From an uncultured Lentisphaeraceae bacterium (lineage in GTDB: Bacteria; Verrucomicrobiota; Kiritimatiellia; RFP12; DVOR01), in contig CASEMQ010000053.1 of the NCBI GenBank assembly GCA_949289005.1, positions 1-64,000 on the forward strand: a DNA stretch of 64,000 nucleotides. Direction: 5' to 3'. Shown here in pieces: positions 53,301 through 62,051 of this stretch. A model generated the notes under the pieces. The model saw only the letters and a list, made by a program, of their open reading frames with translations, was not told the origin of the DNA and ran no database searches. A program made the position numbers and the translations under genes. Each line of letters starts with the position of its first letter. Within the stretch, counting starts at the first letter, position 1.

Positions 53301-54808
53301 AAGTAATCGAAGAGCAGGCGCGGGCGCCCGGAAAGCACGGCAAGGGCGGAGTCGTCGCCCATCGAGCCGACCGGCTCCGCCCCCTGGCGCGCCATCGGCA
53401 AAACAATGGCCGAGACATCCTCGCGGGAGTAGCCGAAGCGCCGTTGGAGGGCGACGAGCCCACCGGGCACGGCGGCGGGCGCGGTCTCGCGGAAAAGCCC
53501 GTTGACGACGATGCGGTTTTCCTCGACCCAGCGGCGATAAGGGCGCAGGCGAGCGACGTGCGACTTGATCTCGGCATCGCCCAGCAGACGATGGGCCTTC
53601 AGGTCGAGCCAGAGCATTTCGCCGGGGCGAAGGCGCCCGCGGCGCGCGACCTCGCCCGGCTCCAGGTCGAGCACGCCGGCCTCGGAGGCCAGCACGAAAG
53701 TGCCGTCTTTGCACAGGGCGTAACGCGCGGGGCGCAGGCCGTTCCGGTCAAGGGCTGCACCGGCGTGCACGCCGTCCGAGAAGACAATGGCGGCAGGGCC
53801 GTCCCAAGGCTCCATCAACGCGGATTCGTATTCCAGGAAGCCGCGGACGTCGCGCCCCATGCGATGGGTCGGCCCCCAAGCCTGCGGCATGAGCATGAGC
53901 ATGGCGTGCGGGAGGGAACGCCCGGCGCGGACAAGCAACTCCAACATGTTGTCGAGGCAGGCGGAGTCCGACTGCCCCGGGGGAATGAGCGGCAGGGCGG
54001 TGGGCAGGTCGGGGAGCAATGGGCTCGCGAGCGCGGGCTCGCGGGCGGCAAGCGCGTTGAGGTTGCCGCGCAAGGTGTTGATCTCGCCGTTGTGGGCCAA
54101 AAGGCGGAAGGGTTGCGCGAGCGACCAGGTGGGGAAGGTGTTGGTGCTGTAGCGCTGGTGGACCACGACCAGGGGCGCGGCAAAGTCGTCCGCGCGCAAG
54201 TCAGGGTAAAAGGCGTCCAGCCGTTGCGCCAAGACGAGCCCCTTGTAGACGATGCTCCGCGCGGAGAGCGAGCAGACGTAAAGCCGCTCGCCCAACGTCT
54301 TCTCCAAATGCCGCCGCAGGATAAACAGCCGCCGCTCCAGGGCCTCCCCCTCAAGCCCTTCCGCCGCCGGCGCCAAGAAAAACTGGCGGATGCACGGGCA
54401 AGTGGCGCGCGCGGAGCGGCCGAGCGCCGTGGGGTCGGTGGGCACCTCGCGCCAACCCAGCGTACGGAACCCATCGTGACCCACACATGCCTCAATCTCG
54501 GCCTCCGCGCCTTCCCCGCCGAAAAGCATGGCCACGGCGTAACGCCCCGGCGCAGGCAACCCCGGCACGCGCGCACGAAAGAATCCGTCCGGAAGCGTCG
54601 CCAAAATCCCCGCGCCATCGCCCGTCTCCGGATCCCACCCCGTCGCGCCGCGGTGCGTAAGCCGCCGCAAAACGGTGAGCCCTTGCTCGACAATGCGATG
54701 CGACGGACGATTGTTGAGGTCGGCCACAAGCCCGACCCCACAGGCATCGTGCTCGAAACGCGGGTCGTACAAACCCTGGCGCGCGGGCAATCCGGAAAAT
54801 GCATTCAT
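50384..54808 (-). CDS. gltB: Glutamate synthase large subunit
   Basis: A 1,474-residue GOGAT alpha subunit that transfers glutamine amide nitrogen to 2-oxoglutarate. The N-terminal Ntn amidotransferase has its Cys in EHDACGVGLVADL. The central and FMN domains follow; GQLPGHKVDAFVARIRH and GHDGGTGASPLSSI are typical. Fe-S Cys residues lie in CLGCVMMRQCHANTC. A GXGXG-type C-terminal beta-helix ends the protein. The sigma-54 promoter predicts a start near 54827, too close to an ATG at 54823. The ATG at 54808, with AAGGAA 6 bp upstream, is therefore chosen. With gltD it assimilates ammonium. Confidence 0.95.
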   Translation of the reverse strand: MNAFSGLPARQGLYDPRFEHDACGVGLVADLNNRPSHRIVEQGLTVLRRLTHRGATGWDPETGDGAGILATLPDGFFRARVPGLPAPGRYAVAMLFGGEGAEAEIEACVGHDGFRTLGWREVPTDPTALGRSARATCPCIRQFFLAPAAEGLEGEALERRLFILRRHLEKTLGERLYVCSLSARSIVYKGLVLAQRLDAFYPDLRADDFAAPLVVVHQRYSTNTFPTWSLAQPFRLLAHNGEINTLRGNLNALAAREPALASPLLPDLPTALPLIPPGQSDSACLDNMLELLVRAGRSLPHAMLMLMPQAWGPTHRMGRDVRGFLEYESALMEPWDGPAAIVFSDGVHAGAALDRNGLRPARYALCKDGTFVLASEAGVLDLEPGEVARRGRLRPGEMLWLDLKAHRLLGDAEIKSHVARLRPYRRWVEENRIVVNGLFRETAPAAVPGGLVALQRRFGYSREDVSAIVLPMARQGAEPVGSMGDDSALAVLSGRPRLLFDYFKQRFAQVTNPPIDPIRERSVMSLMTYVGNRANILAETPAHARLIKLTRPILTDAEVELLGRVGTSAFRPATLRLAFPAGGDGAALAVALERLAQEAVSLAQEGGHRLLILSDRDLTPEEAPIPSLLAVATVNRALAECGVRPETGLVVQSGEVREVMHVALLLGYGATAVNPWLALATVADLAARGQTGCDAVTATGHFVQALDKGLLKVMSKMGVSTLRSYRSSQIFEAVGLGEALVARWLPGTVSRVGGIGLDEIARDANRRNASAVAPTPLLPAGGEHVFRADGERHLWTPQNLADFRQAVREGDYGRFKCFSRAIDGQARHLCTLRGLFAFKPTQAIPIEEVESEASILRHFVSGAMSLGSLSPEAHETIARAMNAIGAMSNSGEGGENAERFGTDRASAIKQIASGRFGVTAAYLRNARDIQIKIAQGAKPGEGGQLPGHKVDAFVARIRHALPGLTLISPPPHHDIYSIEDFAQLIHDLRTVNPAARISVKLVSEAGVGTVAAGVAKAQADVILVAGHDGGTGASPLSSIHHAGLPWELGLSETHRTLTLNHLRRRVRLQVDGQLKTGRDVVVAALLGAQEFGFATTILVCLGCVMMRQCHANTCPAGVATQDPERRKCFSGKPEYIINFLTFIARETREWLAALGLRSLDEACGRADLLRTDGAAAQGKAATLDFAALFGRVAPDPDEPLPAKEPAGRFDREALLPALGGLEALRAGEPRTVDLPVHNVDRSVGTGLAGEIVAATGGEGFPDGTFRVRLHGVAGQSLGAFLACGVTLSLEGVANDYVGKGLSGGVIAVSPPAIPGYAPEANVAAGNVIGYGATSGRIHIAGQVGERFAIRNSGATLTCEGTGDHGCEYMTGGRVLILGPTGDNFAAGMTGGLAYVLDEAGDFDLRCNLGDVDLESIEPGTAAADELRALLEAHVAATGSPKATRILADLAGWIPRFVRVFPVEYRRVLEAQSHE

Positions 54809-54837
54809 GCTCGGTTCCTTCATGGTTTTCCCCTTTT

Positions 54838-54853
54838 TGCAAACACCGTGCCA
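54838..54853 (-). promoter_or_regulatory. Sigma-54 promoter for gltB-gltD
   Basis: TGGCACGGTGTTTGCA on the minus strand matches the -24/-12 consensus (GG, 10 bases, GC). The predicted start near 54827 fits a short leader to the ATG at 54808. The first 11 bases are identical to the two extra sigma-54-like sites before dnaK. Confidence 0.75.
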
Positions 54854-54912
54854 ATCCCACGCCGCCATCGCAAAAACCCTCCCGCACGGCCCCGTCGGCA
54901 ACACCACCCCGG

Positions 54913-55073
54913 CTTGTCGATAACTTTACGAAATCTGTTGAAAACCTGTTGAATGCCGACGGGGCCGGAAGGGGCTCAAAACCCTCTTTTCAATCTATAC
55001 AAGGGGTCGTTTTCCGAGACGCGCCGTACCTCCGGTCGAGACACGCCGCATCCCAAGATGAGAGACGCCGCAT
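54913..55073 (-). repeat. Regulatory repeat module, copy B (upstream of gltB)
   Basis: Inverted copy of the module at 44895-45053. On the minus strand, three ~22-bp-phased repeats (plus-strand positions 55060-55073, 55037-55051, 55014-55028) are followed by the conserved GAGGTACGGCG...TTGTATAGATTGAAAA block (55032-54987). Four 11-mers then lie at 54956-54913 (GCATTCAACAG, GTTTTCAACAG, ATTTCGTAAAG, TTATCGACAAG). Only the spacer between the block and 11-mers differs much. It lies 60-220 bp upstream of the gltB -24 box. Confidence 0.8.
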
Positions 55074-55344
55074 CCCGCCAAGACCCCCATCGGGGCGTTC
55101 GTGACCGTCCAACCGGAAATTGCCCGGCCAAGACCGCCGAAGACCCACCGGGGCGACAAAGGCAATCGCGTACCTGCCGGCCGGGCAACCGCCACGCCCC
55201 GTAAAACGCGGCGCGTTACACAAATGTGTCGCCCGGCGCCCAAGCGGATTACATTCCTTGCAGAATAGTCACAATATTTTGCAAAGGAAACCGTTAAAGC
55301 ATTAAAGGCCGCCAGCGCGGCGAACGCGACCGGAGAAAAGTGTA
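55074..55344. other. Intergenic region upstream of the second polyvalent remnant
   Basis: No intact gene is visible. AT-rich runs such as CACAATATTTTGCAAAGG near 55270 contrast with the GC-rich flanks. A short stretch of protein-like frame (KALKAASAANATGEK, ~55295) precedes the remnant, so part of its 5' end may lie here. Confidence 0.3.
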
Positions 55345-56911
55345 ATGTACGGCGGGGTGTTACTCCGTTTCAACGGGGAGAACGGGGCGACCACGGTGCG
55401 TTACGTCCAGCAAATCAAAGGCGACGAGGCTATGGAAAAGCGCGGCCTGTTCGAGCCGGGGAGGGTCTTCGTGCAGAAGCGGTGGCGGAAAATACGAGGA
55501 GGCGAAAAAGGCGGATGGGCAGAACGAGAGCAAATCGCACACCGAAGCCGTGGTGAAGGCGCGAGCGAAACAAGTTCTCGGGAAGGAGTTTAAATATCTT
55601 TTCGAGGTCTATCACGGCACGCCGCACGCGGGGTGGACGCGTTGGGAGCGTGGGTACGGCGGGACGACGGGGCTGGGCTATGCGTATTTCGCGCCGCGCG
55701 TGATTACGGCGGCGGAATATGCCGATACGTATGGCACGCCGAACAATGGGCTGGCGGACATCAGCGACATGCAAAGGTTCGGCATCTCGGAGGCGGTTTA
55801 CCACATGGTGGTGGGGATGAACAATCCGCTTATTGTCGATTGCCGCAGGGCGAGCTGGAACAATATCCGGGTGAAGAACAGGCGGACGGTTCGCACGGAC
55901 GAAATCCTGAACGTGCTGAGGTTTGGCGAACTGGGTTACGATGGGGTGATTTTCCTGAACGTGCACGACAGCCCGCTGAACACGAAGGTGCATGGTTATG
56001 ATGTTGATGTGGTGCCGCTCGGGCCGGTTGGGAAGAATGGGAAGAACGGCGACGTGTCCCGACAGATGAAGTCGCTGGACGGCGTGACGGTGAGCGACGT
56101 GAACGTGCCGGAGTTCTTCGGCGCGATTGACATCCTCGACCGTTTCGACGTGCGCAACCCGGACGTCCGCTGGAGCACGGAAGACGCGGGTGCGCCGCGT
56201 TTTTCGGAGACGCGGGAGGGGAAGCGGATTGTGGCGGCGTTGGTGGACAACCTGATTGCGCACCAGGCGGACTTGGCGTTCGGGAACGAGGCGGTGGCGG
56301 AGCGTCTGGCGCAGAAGGGGAACGCGGGCGTGGGGAAGTGGAACAAGGTGACGCGGGCCTCGGAGAACGGGGCGGTGTTGCCAGGGAGCGCGGAGGAGCT
56401 GGCGCGGGAGGAGGCGTTCAGGGCGTGGCAGTTCGGGCGGCCGGGGGGCGAAGACCTGAAGGGCTTGGTGCGTGCGTGCGGTGGGGCGGCAAACTGGCTG
56501 GACGTGGTGGGGACGGCGTACGAGGTGCTGTCGGCGATACGTTCGGGGAACCTGCTCGGTGGGCTGAACAAGACGGTGGCGGAGCGTTTCGGGAAGAACG
56601 AGAAGGAGGCGGTGGGGTGGTACGTGCAGAGGATTGTGTCTGCGCGTGCGACGGACTACGGACAGAAGTGCTACCTGATGGGGCGGAAGTTCGCGATGGA
56701 CCTGATGAAGGAGGCGAACAGAAGCGCGGCGGCGTCGTTGCGGCGTGAGTACGAGGGGAAACTCTCGGAGGAGCGCGGGAAGACGCGGAAGGCGAAGGAG
56801 CGTGCGCGTGGGCTTGAGCGGACGGCGGAGCGGCGCAAGGCGAACCTTCGCGCGGCGGAAGCGAAGATCGATTTTATCAAAGCTGAAGCGGATTTGCTAT
56901 ACTCCGAGGCC
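55345..56911 (+). pseudogene. Second polyvalent protein remnant, ART-like N-terminal part
   Basis: Reading frames MYGGVLLRFNGENGATTVRY...EPGRVFVQKR (55345-55485) and KYEEAKKADGQNESKSHTEA...VLGKEFKYLFEVYHGTPHAG are out of register by one base near 55480-55490, so the gene is frameshifted. YHGTPHAG, AYFAPRVITAAEYADTYG, NPLIVDCRRASWNNI and GYDGVIFLNVHDS fit an ADP-ribosyltransferase-like polyvalent domain. The middle is helical and the last part is a coiled coil (SEERGKTRKAKERARGLERT). The frame then continues without a stop into the lipoprotein at 56912, giving an apparent fusion. It probably arose by truncation of the element. Confidence 0.55.
56895..56903 (+). promoter_or_regulatory. Extended -10 box before the first lipoprotein gene
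   Basis: TGCTATACT lies within the end of the polyvalent reading frame, with the lipoprotein ATG 8 bp after it. It supports independent expression of that gene despite the open read-through frame. Confidence 0.35.
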
Positions 56912-57304
56912 ATGAGAAAGATTTTTAGGAGCGGTTTGGCGTTGCTGTTGGCGGCGTTCGCGGGGGGCGGGTGCATTTGGAACCGTGCCAAGGTGAACGA
57001 CGCGGGGGTGGCGGCTCGCGCGGCGGCCATCGTGCCGGGCGAGACGCGCGTGGAGGCGTTGCCTGCGTTGATGGGGTGTGAGCCGAGCGCCATCGTCCCG
57101 TTGCGCGATGGGCGCGTGGTCCACGTCTTTGGCTATGGCGATGCCAAGACCGAGGGGTTCACGCTCCTGCTGGTCACTTTCACCAAGACGAACTCCGCGT
57201 TTTCGGCGGTCTATGTCTTTGCCGACGCGGAGGGGGTGGTTCGCCGCGTTTCCGCCGCGCCGGCGCCGGGGGTGGCGTGGGAGACGTGGCCTTTCGGGGA
57301 ATGA
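56912..57304 (+). CDS. Small outer-membrane-type lipoprotein 1 (SmpA/BamE-like motif)
   Basis: A 130-residue lipoprotein with signal and lipobox in MRKIFRSGLALLLAAFAGGGC (Cys near residue 21). Its middle, IVPGETRVEALPALMGCEPS, resembles the PGxTxxEaxxxLG motif of SmpA/BamE-like folds. The same motif recurs in the next two genes, suggesting three paralogues. It ends FADAEGVVRRVSAAP and overlaps the next gene by 4 bp (ATGA). It is also in frame with the upstream polyvalent remnant. Confidence 0.55.
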   Translation: MRKIFRSGLALLLAAFAGGGCIWNRAKVNDAGVAARAAAIVPGETRVEALPALMGCEPSAIVPLRDGRVVHVFGYGDAKTEGFTLLLVTFTKTNSAFSAVYVFADAEGVVRRVSAAPAPGVAWETWPFGE

Positions 57305-57738
57305 CCATGCGCCGCCCCCGCCCGCCGTTTGCCCTTGCCCTGCCGGCGCTCCTGCTCGCGCTCGGCGCGGGATGCACCGTCTCGCGCGTCCGCGTCAATC
57401 CGCACCTGGCGGGGCTCGACGCCACGTGGATCGCGCCGGGGCGCACCACGCGCGCCGAGGTCATCGAACGCCTGGGCATGCCCCCGCCCGTCGGCCGGGT
57501 CGAAAACGCCCCCGCCTATGTCTCCGACGACACGCTCCGCTGGCTCGCCACCGACACCCGGATCTGGGAACTCCGGGTCGGCTACATCGTCACGCCCATC
57601 TTCCGCCACGCGCGCACGGTGGCCGCGGACGATTTGCTCGTGCGCTTCGACGCGCGCGGGGTGGTCCGCGGGCTCTCGCGCGTCCGCCGGCGGGGCGGCC
57701 GCGTGGAGGTGCTCGACTTCCGGGGGGCGCTGCCATGA
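57301..57738 (+). CDS. Small lipoprotein 2 (SmpA/BamE-like motif)
   Basis: A 145-residue protein with a signal ending LLLALGAGC (lipobox) and APGRTTRAEVIERLGMP, a clear match to the SmpA/BamE-type PGxTxxEVxxxLGxP motif. Then LRWLATDTRIWELRVGYIV and VRFDARGVVRGLSRV. BamE assists outer-membrane beta-barrel assembly, but many proteins share this fold, so the role here is open. It is coupled by ATGA overlaps to both neighbours. Confidence 0.55.
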   Translation: MTMRRPRPPFALALPALLLALGAGCTVSRVRVNPHLAGLDATWIAPGRTTRAEVIERLGMPPPVGRVENAPAYVSDDTLRWLATDTRIWELRVGYIVTPIFRHARTVAADDLLVRFDARGVVRGLSRVRRRGGRVEVLDFRGALP

Positions 57739-58139
57739 GCCGGGTCGCGGGCGTGTGGCGGCCGTGCGCGCTTGGCGCGGCGTTGCTCTGGCTTTGCGCC
57801 GGGTGCATTTCCGAGCGCGCGTGGTTTGCCGCCGCGCCGGATGCCGCCGTGCCGCCGCCCGGCGCCACCTTCCGTGAGGCCGTCGCCCGCCTGGGCAATC
57901 CCGACGCGACGCGCCCGTTGCCGGGCGGCGGGTTCGAGGCCGTCTGGGTCGGTGTCGCCACCCGGGGCGGTGCGTTCCAGGCGGCGTTCTGGGGCGTGCG
58001 GCTTCTGCGTGTGGGGCGCGTCCGCACGCGCACCGAGGGGCGGCGCCTGCGTTTCGACGGGACGGGGCGCCTGGTGGCGTCCCGTCCCGTGGGCGAAGGC
58101 GCGCCGCCTTGGGGCATTGTCCCCTTCGGCAAAGAATGA
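57735..58139 (+). CDS. Small lipoprotein 3 (SmpA/BamE-like motif)
   Basis: A 134-residue protein with a lipobox at LLWLCAGC, followed by PPPGATFREAVARLGNPD, which corresponds to the motif in the two preceding proteins. The ending LRFDGTGRLVASRPVGEG mirrors the second gene. Three tandem copies with different sequences suggest an old duplication or subunits of one envelope complex. It is 108 bp upstream of fusA. Confidence 0.5.
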   Translation: MSRVAGVWRPCALGAALLWLCAGCISERAWFAAAPDAAVPPPGATFREAVARLGNPDATRPLPGGGFEAVWVGVATRGGAFQAAFWGVRLLRVGRVRTRTEGRRLRFDGTGRLVASRPVGEGAPPWGIVPFGKE

Positions 58140-58173
58140 ACCGCGTTTTTAACCAAAGTCTCGCCAAAGGGAT

Positions 58174-58203
58174 TTGCGCATTGGCGCGGGGTTTTGCTAG
58201 AAT
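58174..58203 (+). promoter_or_regulatory. Promoter for fusA
   Basis: TTGCGC (58174-58179) and TAGAAT (58198-58203, with TG one base earlier) are separated by 18 bp. The leader of about 35 bases contains AAGGAG before the ATG at 58248. Confidence 0.5.
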
Positions 58204-58247
58204 GGCCTGACTTTTTACACCCAATGGCTTTCAAGGAGTAAGCACCC

Positions 58248-60353
58248 ATGGCACGGAAAATCCCCCTGGACCACATGCGCAACATCGGCATCATGGCCCA
58301 CATCGACGCCGGCAAGACGACGACGTCGGAGCGTATCCTCTATTATTCCGGCAAGAACCACAAGATCGGCGAGGTGCACGACGGTGGCGCCACGATGGAC
58401 TGGATGGTGCAGGAGCAGGAGCGCGGCATCACCATCACCTCCGCCGCCACCGCGGTGATGTGGGGCGACTACATGATTTCGTTGATCGACACCCCCGGCC
58501 ACGTGGACTTCACGGCCGAGGTGGAGCGCTCGTTGCGCGTGCTCGATGGCGCGGTCGCCGTCTTCTGCGCGGTGGGCGGCGTCCAGCCCCAGTCGGAGCA
58601 AGTCTGGCGCCAGTCCGAGAAGTACAAGGTGCCGAAGCTGATTTTCGTGAACAAGATGGATCGCATCGGCGCGAACTTCTTCTCGGTGATGGAGCAAGTG
58701 AAGAACCAGCTTGCCGCCCGCCCCGTGCCGATGGTCTGCCCCTACGGCGCCGGCGAGACCTTCGAGGGCGTGGTCGACCTGCTCGAGGAGCGCCTCGTCA
58801 CCTACGACAAGGCCTCCCAGGGCATGAAGCAGATCTACTCCGAGATCCCCGCCGAGCTCAAGGAAAAGTGCGAGGAGATGCGCCACGAGATGATCGAGGC
58901 CGCCGCCGAGCAGGACGAGGAACTGATGAACAAGTACTTCGAGGAGGGCACCCTCTCCAAGGAGGAAATCATCCGCGGCATCCGCAAGGGTTGCATCAGC
59001 CGCTCCATCATGCCCGCCTTCTGCGGCACCGCCTTCAAGAACAAAGGCATCCAAATCCTCCTCGACGCGGTGGTGAGCTACCTCCCCAGCCCGCTCGACA
59101 TCCCGCCGGTGACCGACGAGGCCGACCCCTCCATCGTGCGCCGCGCCGACGACAACGAGCCGCTCTCGGCCCTCGCCTTCAAGATCATGGCCGACAAGAA
59201 CATGGGCAAGATCATCTTCACCCGTGTCTACTCCGGCACGCTCAAGGCCGGCGAGGAAATCCTCGACAGCACCATCAACAAGAAGGCGCGCATCTCCCGC
59301 CTCTTCCGTATGCACGCCAACCACCAGGAGAAGCTCGAGGAAGCCTACGCCGGCGACATCGTCGCCGTCATCGGCCTCCCCAACACCCGCACCGGCGACA
59401 CGCTCTGCGACCCCGAGCACCCCATCCACCTGGAATCCATCGACTTCCCGGCGCCCGTCATCTCGATTGCCGTGAAGCCCGTCTCCCGCGGCGACAACGA
59501 AAAGCTTGGCAACGCCCTGCACACCTTGGCGCAGGAAGACCCCACCTTCACGGTGGCCTTCGACCAAGAGACCAGCGAGACCATCATCTCGGGCATGGGC
59601 GAGCTCCACCTCGAAATCATCGTCGACCGCCTGAAGCGCGAGTTCAACGTCGAGTGCGAGGTCGGCCGCCCCGAGGTCGCCTACCGCGAATCCATCGCCA
59701 TCGAGGGCGAGGGCGAGTACAAGCACAAAAAGCAATCCGGCGGCCGCGGCCAGTATGGCCATGTCTGCATGAAGTTCGCCCCGCAGGAGCCCGGCAAGGA
59801 GTTCGAGTTCATCAACGACATCAAGGGCGGCGTCATCCCCGGCGAGTACATCCCCGCCGTCGAGAAAGGCATCCGCGCGGCGATGGAATCCGGCCCGCTC
59901 GCCGGCTACCCCGTGCTCCCGCTCAAGGCCACGCTCTTCTACGGCTCCTACCACGACGTCGACTCCTCCGAGTTCGCCTTCCAGACGGCCGCGCGCCAGT
60001 GCTTCAAGGAGGTCTTCCTCAAGAGCCAGCCGCAGCTCCTCGAGCCCATCATGAAGGTCGAGGTCGTCGTCCCCGAGGACTACATGGGTGCGGCCACCGG
60101 CTCGCTTTCCCAGCGTCGCGGCCGTGTCGAGGGCATGGAGGAGCGCGGCGGCGCCCGCCTCGTCCACGCCTTTGTCCCGCTCGGCGAGATGTTCGGCTAC
60201 TCCAACACCATCCGCACGCTCACCCAGGGCCGCGGCTCCTTCACCATGGTCTTCGACCACTACGAGCCCGTCCCCAAGAACCTGCAGGACGAGATTGTCG
60301 AGAAGCGCCGCAAGGCCGGCAAGGTTCACGGCTACTCCGAGGCCGACGAATAA
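58248..60353 (+). CDS. fusA: Elongation factor G
   Basis: A 701-residue translocation GTPase. G1 AHIDAGKTT (~18), switch-[15 protein letters not shown] and the domain IV region [20 protein letters not shown] are all present, with full length for the family. It moves tRNA-mRNA after peptide transfer and helps recycle ribosomes. AAGGAG sits 10 bp before the ATG. It has its own promoter and a strong terminator. Confidence 0.97.
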   Translation: MARKIPLDHMRNIGIMAHIDAGKTTTSERILYYSGKNHKIGEVHDGGATMDWMVQEQERGITITSAATAVMWGDYMISLIDTPGHVDFTAEVERSLRVLDGAVAVFCAVGGVQPQSEQVWRQSEKYKVPKLIFVNKMDRIGANFFSVMEQVKNQLAARPVPMVCPYGAGETFEGVVDLLEERLVTYDKASQGMKQIYSEIPAELKEKCEEMRHEMIEAAAEQDEELMNKYFEEGTLSKEEIIRGIRKGCISRSIMPAFCGTAFKNKGIQILLDAVVSYLPSPLDIPPVTDEADPSIVRRADDNEPLSALAFKIMADKNMGKIIFTRVYSGTLKAGEEILDSTINKKARISRLFRMHANHQEKLEEAYAGDIVAVIGLPNTRTGDTLCDPEHPIHLESIDFPAPVISIAVKPVSRGDNEKLGNALHTLAQEDPTFTVAFDQETSETIISGMGELHLEIIVDRLKREFNVECEVGRPEVAYRESIAIEGEGEYKHKKQSGGRGQYGHVCMKFAPQEPGKEFEFINDIKGGVIPGEYIPAVEKGIRAAMESGPLAGYPVLPLKATLFYGSYHDVDSSEFAFQTAARQCFKEVFLKSQPQLLEPIMKVEVVVPEDYMGAATGSLSQRRGRVEGMEERGGARLVHAFVPLGEMFGYSNTIRTLTQGRGSFTMVFDHYEPVPKNLQDEIVEKRRKAGKVHGYSEADE

Positions 60354-60378
60354 GCCTCGTCGCGGCCCGGTAAAGCAA

Positions 60379-60415
60379 AACGTGGTGGGCGCCGTTTGGC
60401 GCCCACCACGTTTTT
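60379..60415 (+). terminator. Rho-independent terminator after fusA
   Basis: CGTGGTGGGCGCC and GGCGCCCACCACG form a perfect 13-bp stem with a GTTT loop, followed by five Ts. Confidence 0.92.
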
Positions 60416-60504
60416 GTTATGGTCGTTTGGGAATTGTGGTCGGTTCGCGAAGTGGTTACGCGCGAGTATGGTGCGCGGCAATGTCCGGAGGTGCTCGTTT
60501 CGGC

Positions 60505-61911
60505 TCACAGGCCTTTGTAAATGGCGCCGGGGGCGGGGGCGACGGGATTGGCGTACCCTTCCTCGCGGAGGATTTGGCACATCGCCGTGACCTTGTCTTC
60601 CTCGCCATGCACGGCGAAGGCGTGGCGGATGGTCTTCTTTTCGTTGACGGCGCGCACCCAGTCGCGCAGGGCCTTGCGGTCGGCGTGGGCGGAGAGTGCG
60701 TTGATGGTGTGGACGCGAGCGCGGAGCTCGAAGGCGTCGCCGAGGATTTTGAGCGGGCTTTTGCAGTCCACGATACGGCGGCCGAGGGTGCCTTCGGCCT
60801 GGTAGCCCACGATGAGGATGATATTGCGGGGGTCGCCCACGCCGTTTTGCAGATGGTGGAGGATGCGGCCGCCCTCGCACATGCCGCTGGCCGCGATGAT
60901 GATCATGGGGCCTTGGGCGTGGTTGAGCGCCTTGGATTCGTCGGCGGTGGCCAGGAAACGGAGACCGGGCATCTTGAAGAGCTCGATGCCGTGGCGGAGC
61001 AGTTCGCTGGCGGCCTCGCCGTAGCACGCGGTGTGCTTGGCGTAGATTTGCGTGGCCTTGAGGGAGAGGGGGGAATCCACGTAAATGGGAATCTGCGGGA
61101 TTTTCTTCTGGCGGAGCAGGGCGTTGAGGTAGAAGAGGATTTGCTGGGTGCGCCCGACGCTGAAGGCCGGGACGATCAGCTTGGCGTGTTGCTGGACGAT
61201 GTCGGCGATGTAGTCGCGCAGGCGCCCGGCCACGTTCGCGCGCGGCGGGTGCTCGCGGTCGGCATAGGTCGACTCCACCAGCAGGATGTCCGCGCCCGTG
61301 GGCGTTTCGGGCGGCGGGATGATGGGTTGCCCGGGCTGCCCCACGTCGCCCGAGAAAAGCAGGCGCCGATAGACGCCATTGGGCTGGCGGGCAACGAGGT
61401 CGACCAACGCCGAGCCCAGGATGTGCCCCGCGTTGTGGAAGACGGCCCCCACGCCGTTGCCCAGGTCGATGGCGCGCTTGTAGGGCACGCCCTGCATCAA
61501 CGCCAACGTACCCTCCACATCCCGTTCGTCGTAGAGCGGCTCGAAAGGTTTGCGCCCCTCGGCGATGCGGCGGCGATTGACGATCTCCACGTCGTGCTGC
61601 GTGATGTAGGCGCAGTCGCGCAACATGGGGTCGCACAGGTCGCGCGTGGCCTCCGTGGTGTAAATGGGGCCGCGCCAACCCGCGCGGATGAGCGAGGGCA
61701 GGTTGCCGCTGTGGTCGATGTGCGCGTGCGACAACAAAACGCAATCCACCGTCTTCGGATCCACCATCAGGCGGCGGTTCCGATCGAACGCCTCCTTGCG
61801 ATGCCCCTGATAGAGCCCGCAGTCCAGCAAAATCCTCAGCCCGTTCACGTCTACGATGTGCATCGAGCCCGTGGTGGTGCGCGCCGCGCCTTGAAACGTA
61901 ATCGTATACAT
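60505..61911 (-). CDS. Beta-CASP metallo-beta-lactamase-fold RNA-processing protein
   Basis: A 468-residue protein of the MBL/beta-CASP family. SHAHIDHSG is the metal motif, GHILGSA the motif III-like His, GDVGQPGQP and VESTYADREHPP the later motifs. The beta-CASP insert ends with SGMCEGGRILHHL and SAHADRKALRDWV. It is likely a ribonuclease acting in RNA maturation or decay, like archaeal/bacterial KH-free members. The ATG at 61911 follows AAAGGAG; a TTG lies 6 bases earlier. Confidence 0.85.
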   Translation of the reverse strand: MYTITFQGAARTTTGSMHIVDVNGLRILLDCGLYQGHRKEAFDRNRRLMVDPKTVDCVLLSHAHIDHSGNLPSLIRAGWRGPIYTTEATRDLCDPMLRDCAYITQHDVEIVNRRRIAEGRKPFEPLYDERDVEGTLALMQGVPYKRAIDLGNGVGAVFHNAGHILGSALVDLVARQPNGVYRRLLFSGDVGQPGQPIIPPPETPTGADILLVESTYADREHPPRANVAGRLRDYIADIVQQHAKLIVPAFSVGRTQQILFYLNALLRQKKIPQIPIYVDSPLSLKATQIYAKHTACYGEAASELLRHGIELFKMPGLRFLATADESKALNHAQGPMIIIAASGMCEGGRILHHLQNGVGDPRNIILIVGYQAEGTLGRRIVDCKSPLKILGDAFELRARVHTINALSAHADRKALRDWVRAVNEKKTIRHAFAVHGEEDKVTAMCQILREEGYANPVAPAPGAIYKGL

Positions 61912-62051
61912 CGCCAACCGCTCCTTTCGCCTTTATTTTCCCACAACCCCGCCCCCACCGTCAATCCCCCACCCCCGTGCGCCTGCGTTTCGGGCGCCCC
62001 CGTCGCCCAAACGGGGTGCCCTCGTAATGTGTCAATTGAAAAGTGTACCGA

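Noticed and set aside
54913..55073. Replication origin (oriC) because of DnaA-box-like 11-mers
   Set aside because: No dnaA, dnaN, rpmH or gidA neighbours, no AT-rich unwinding region, and a second copy exists 10 kb away.
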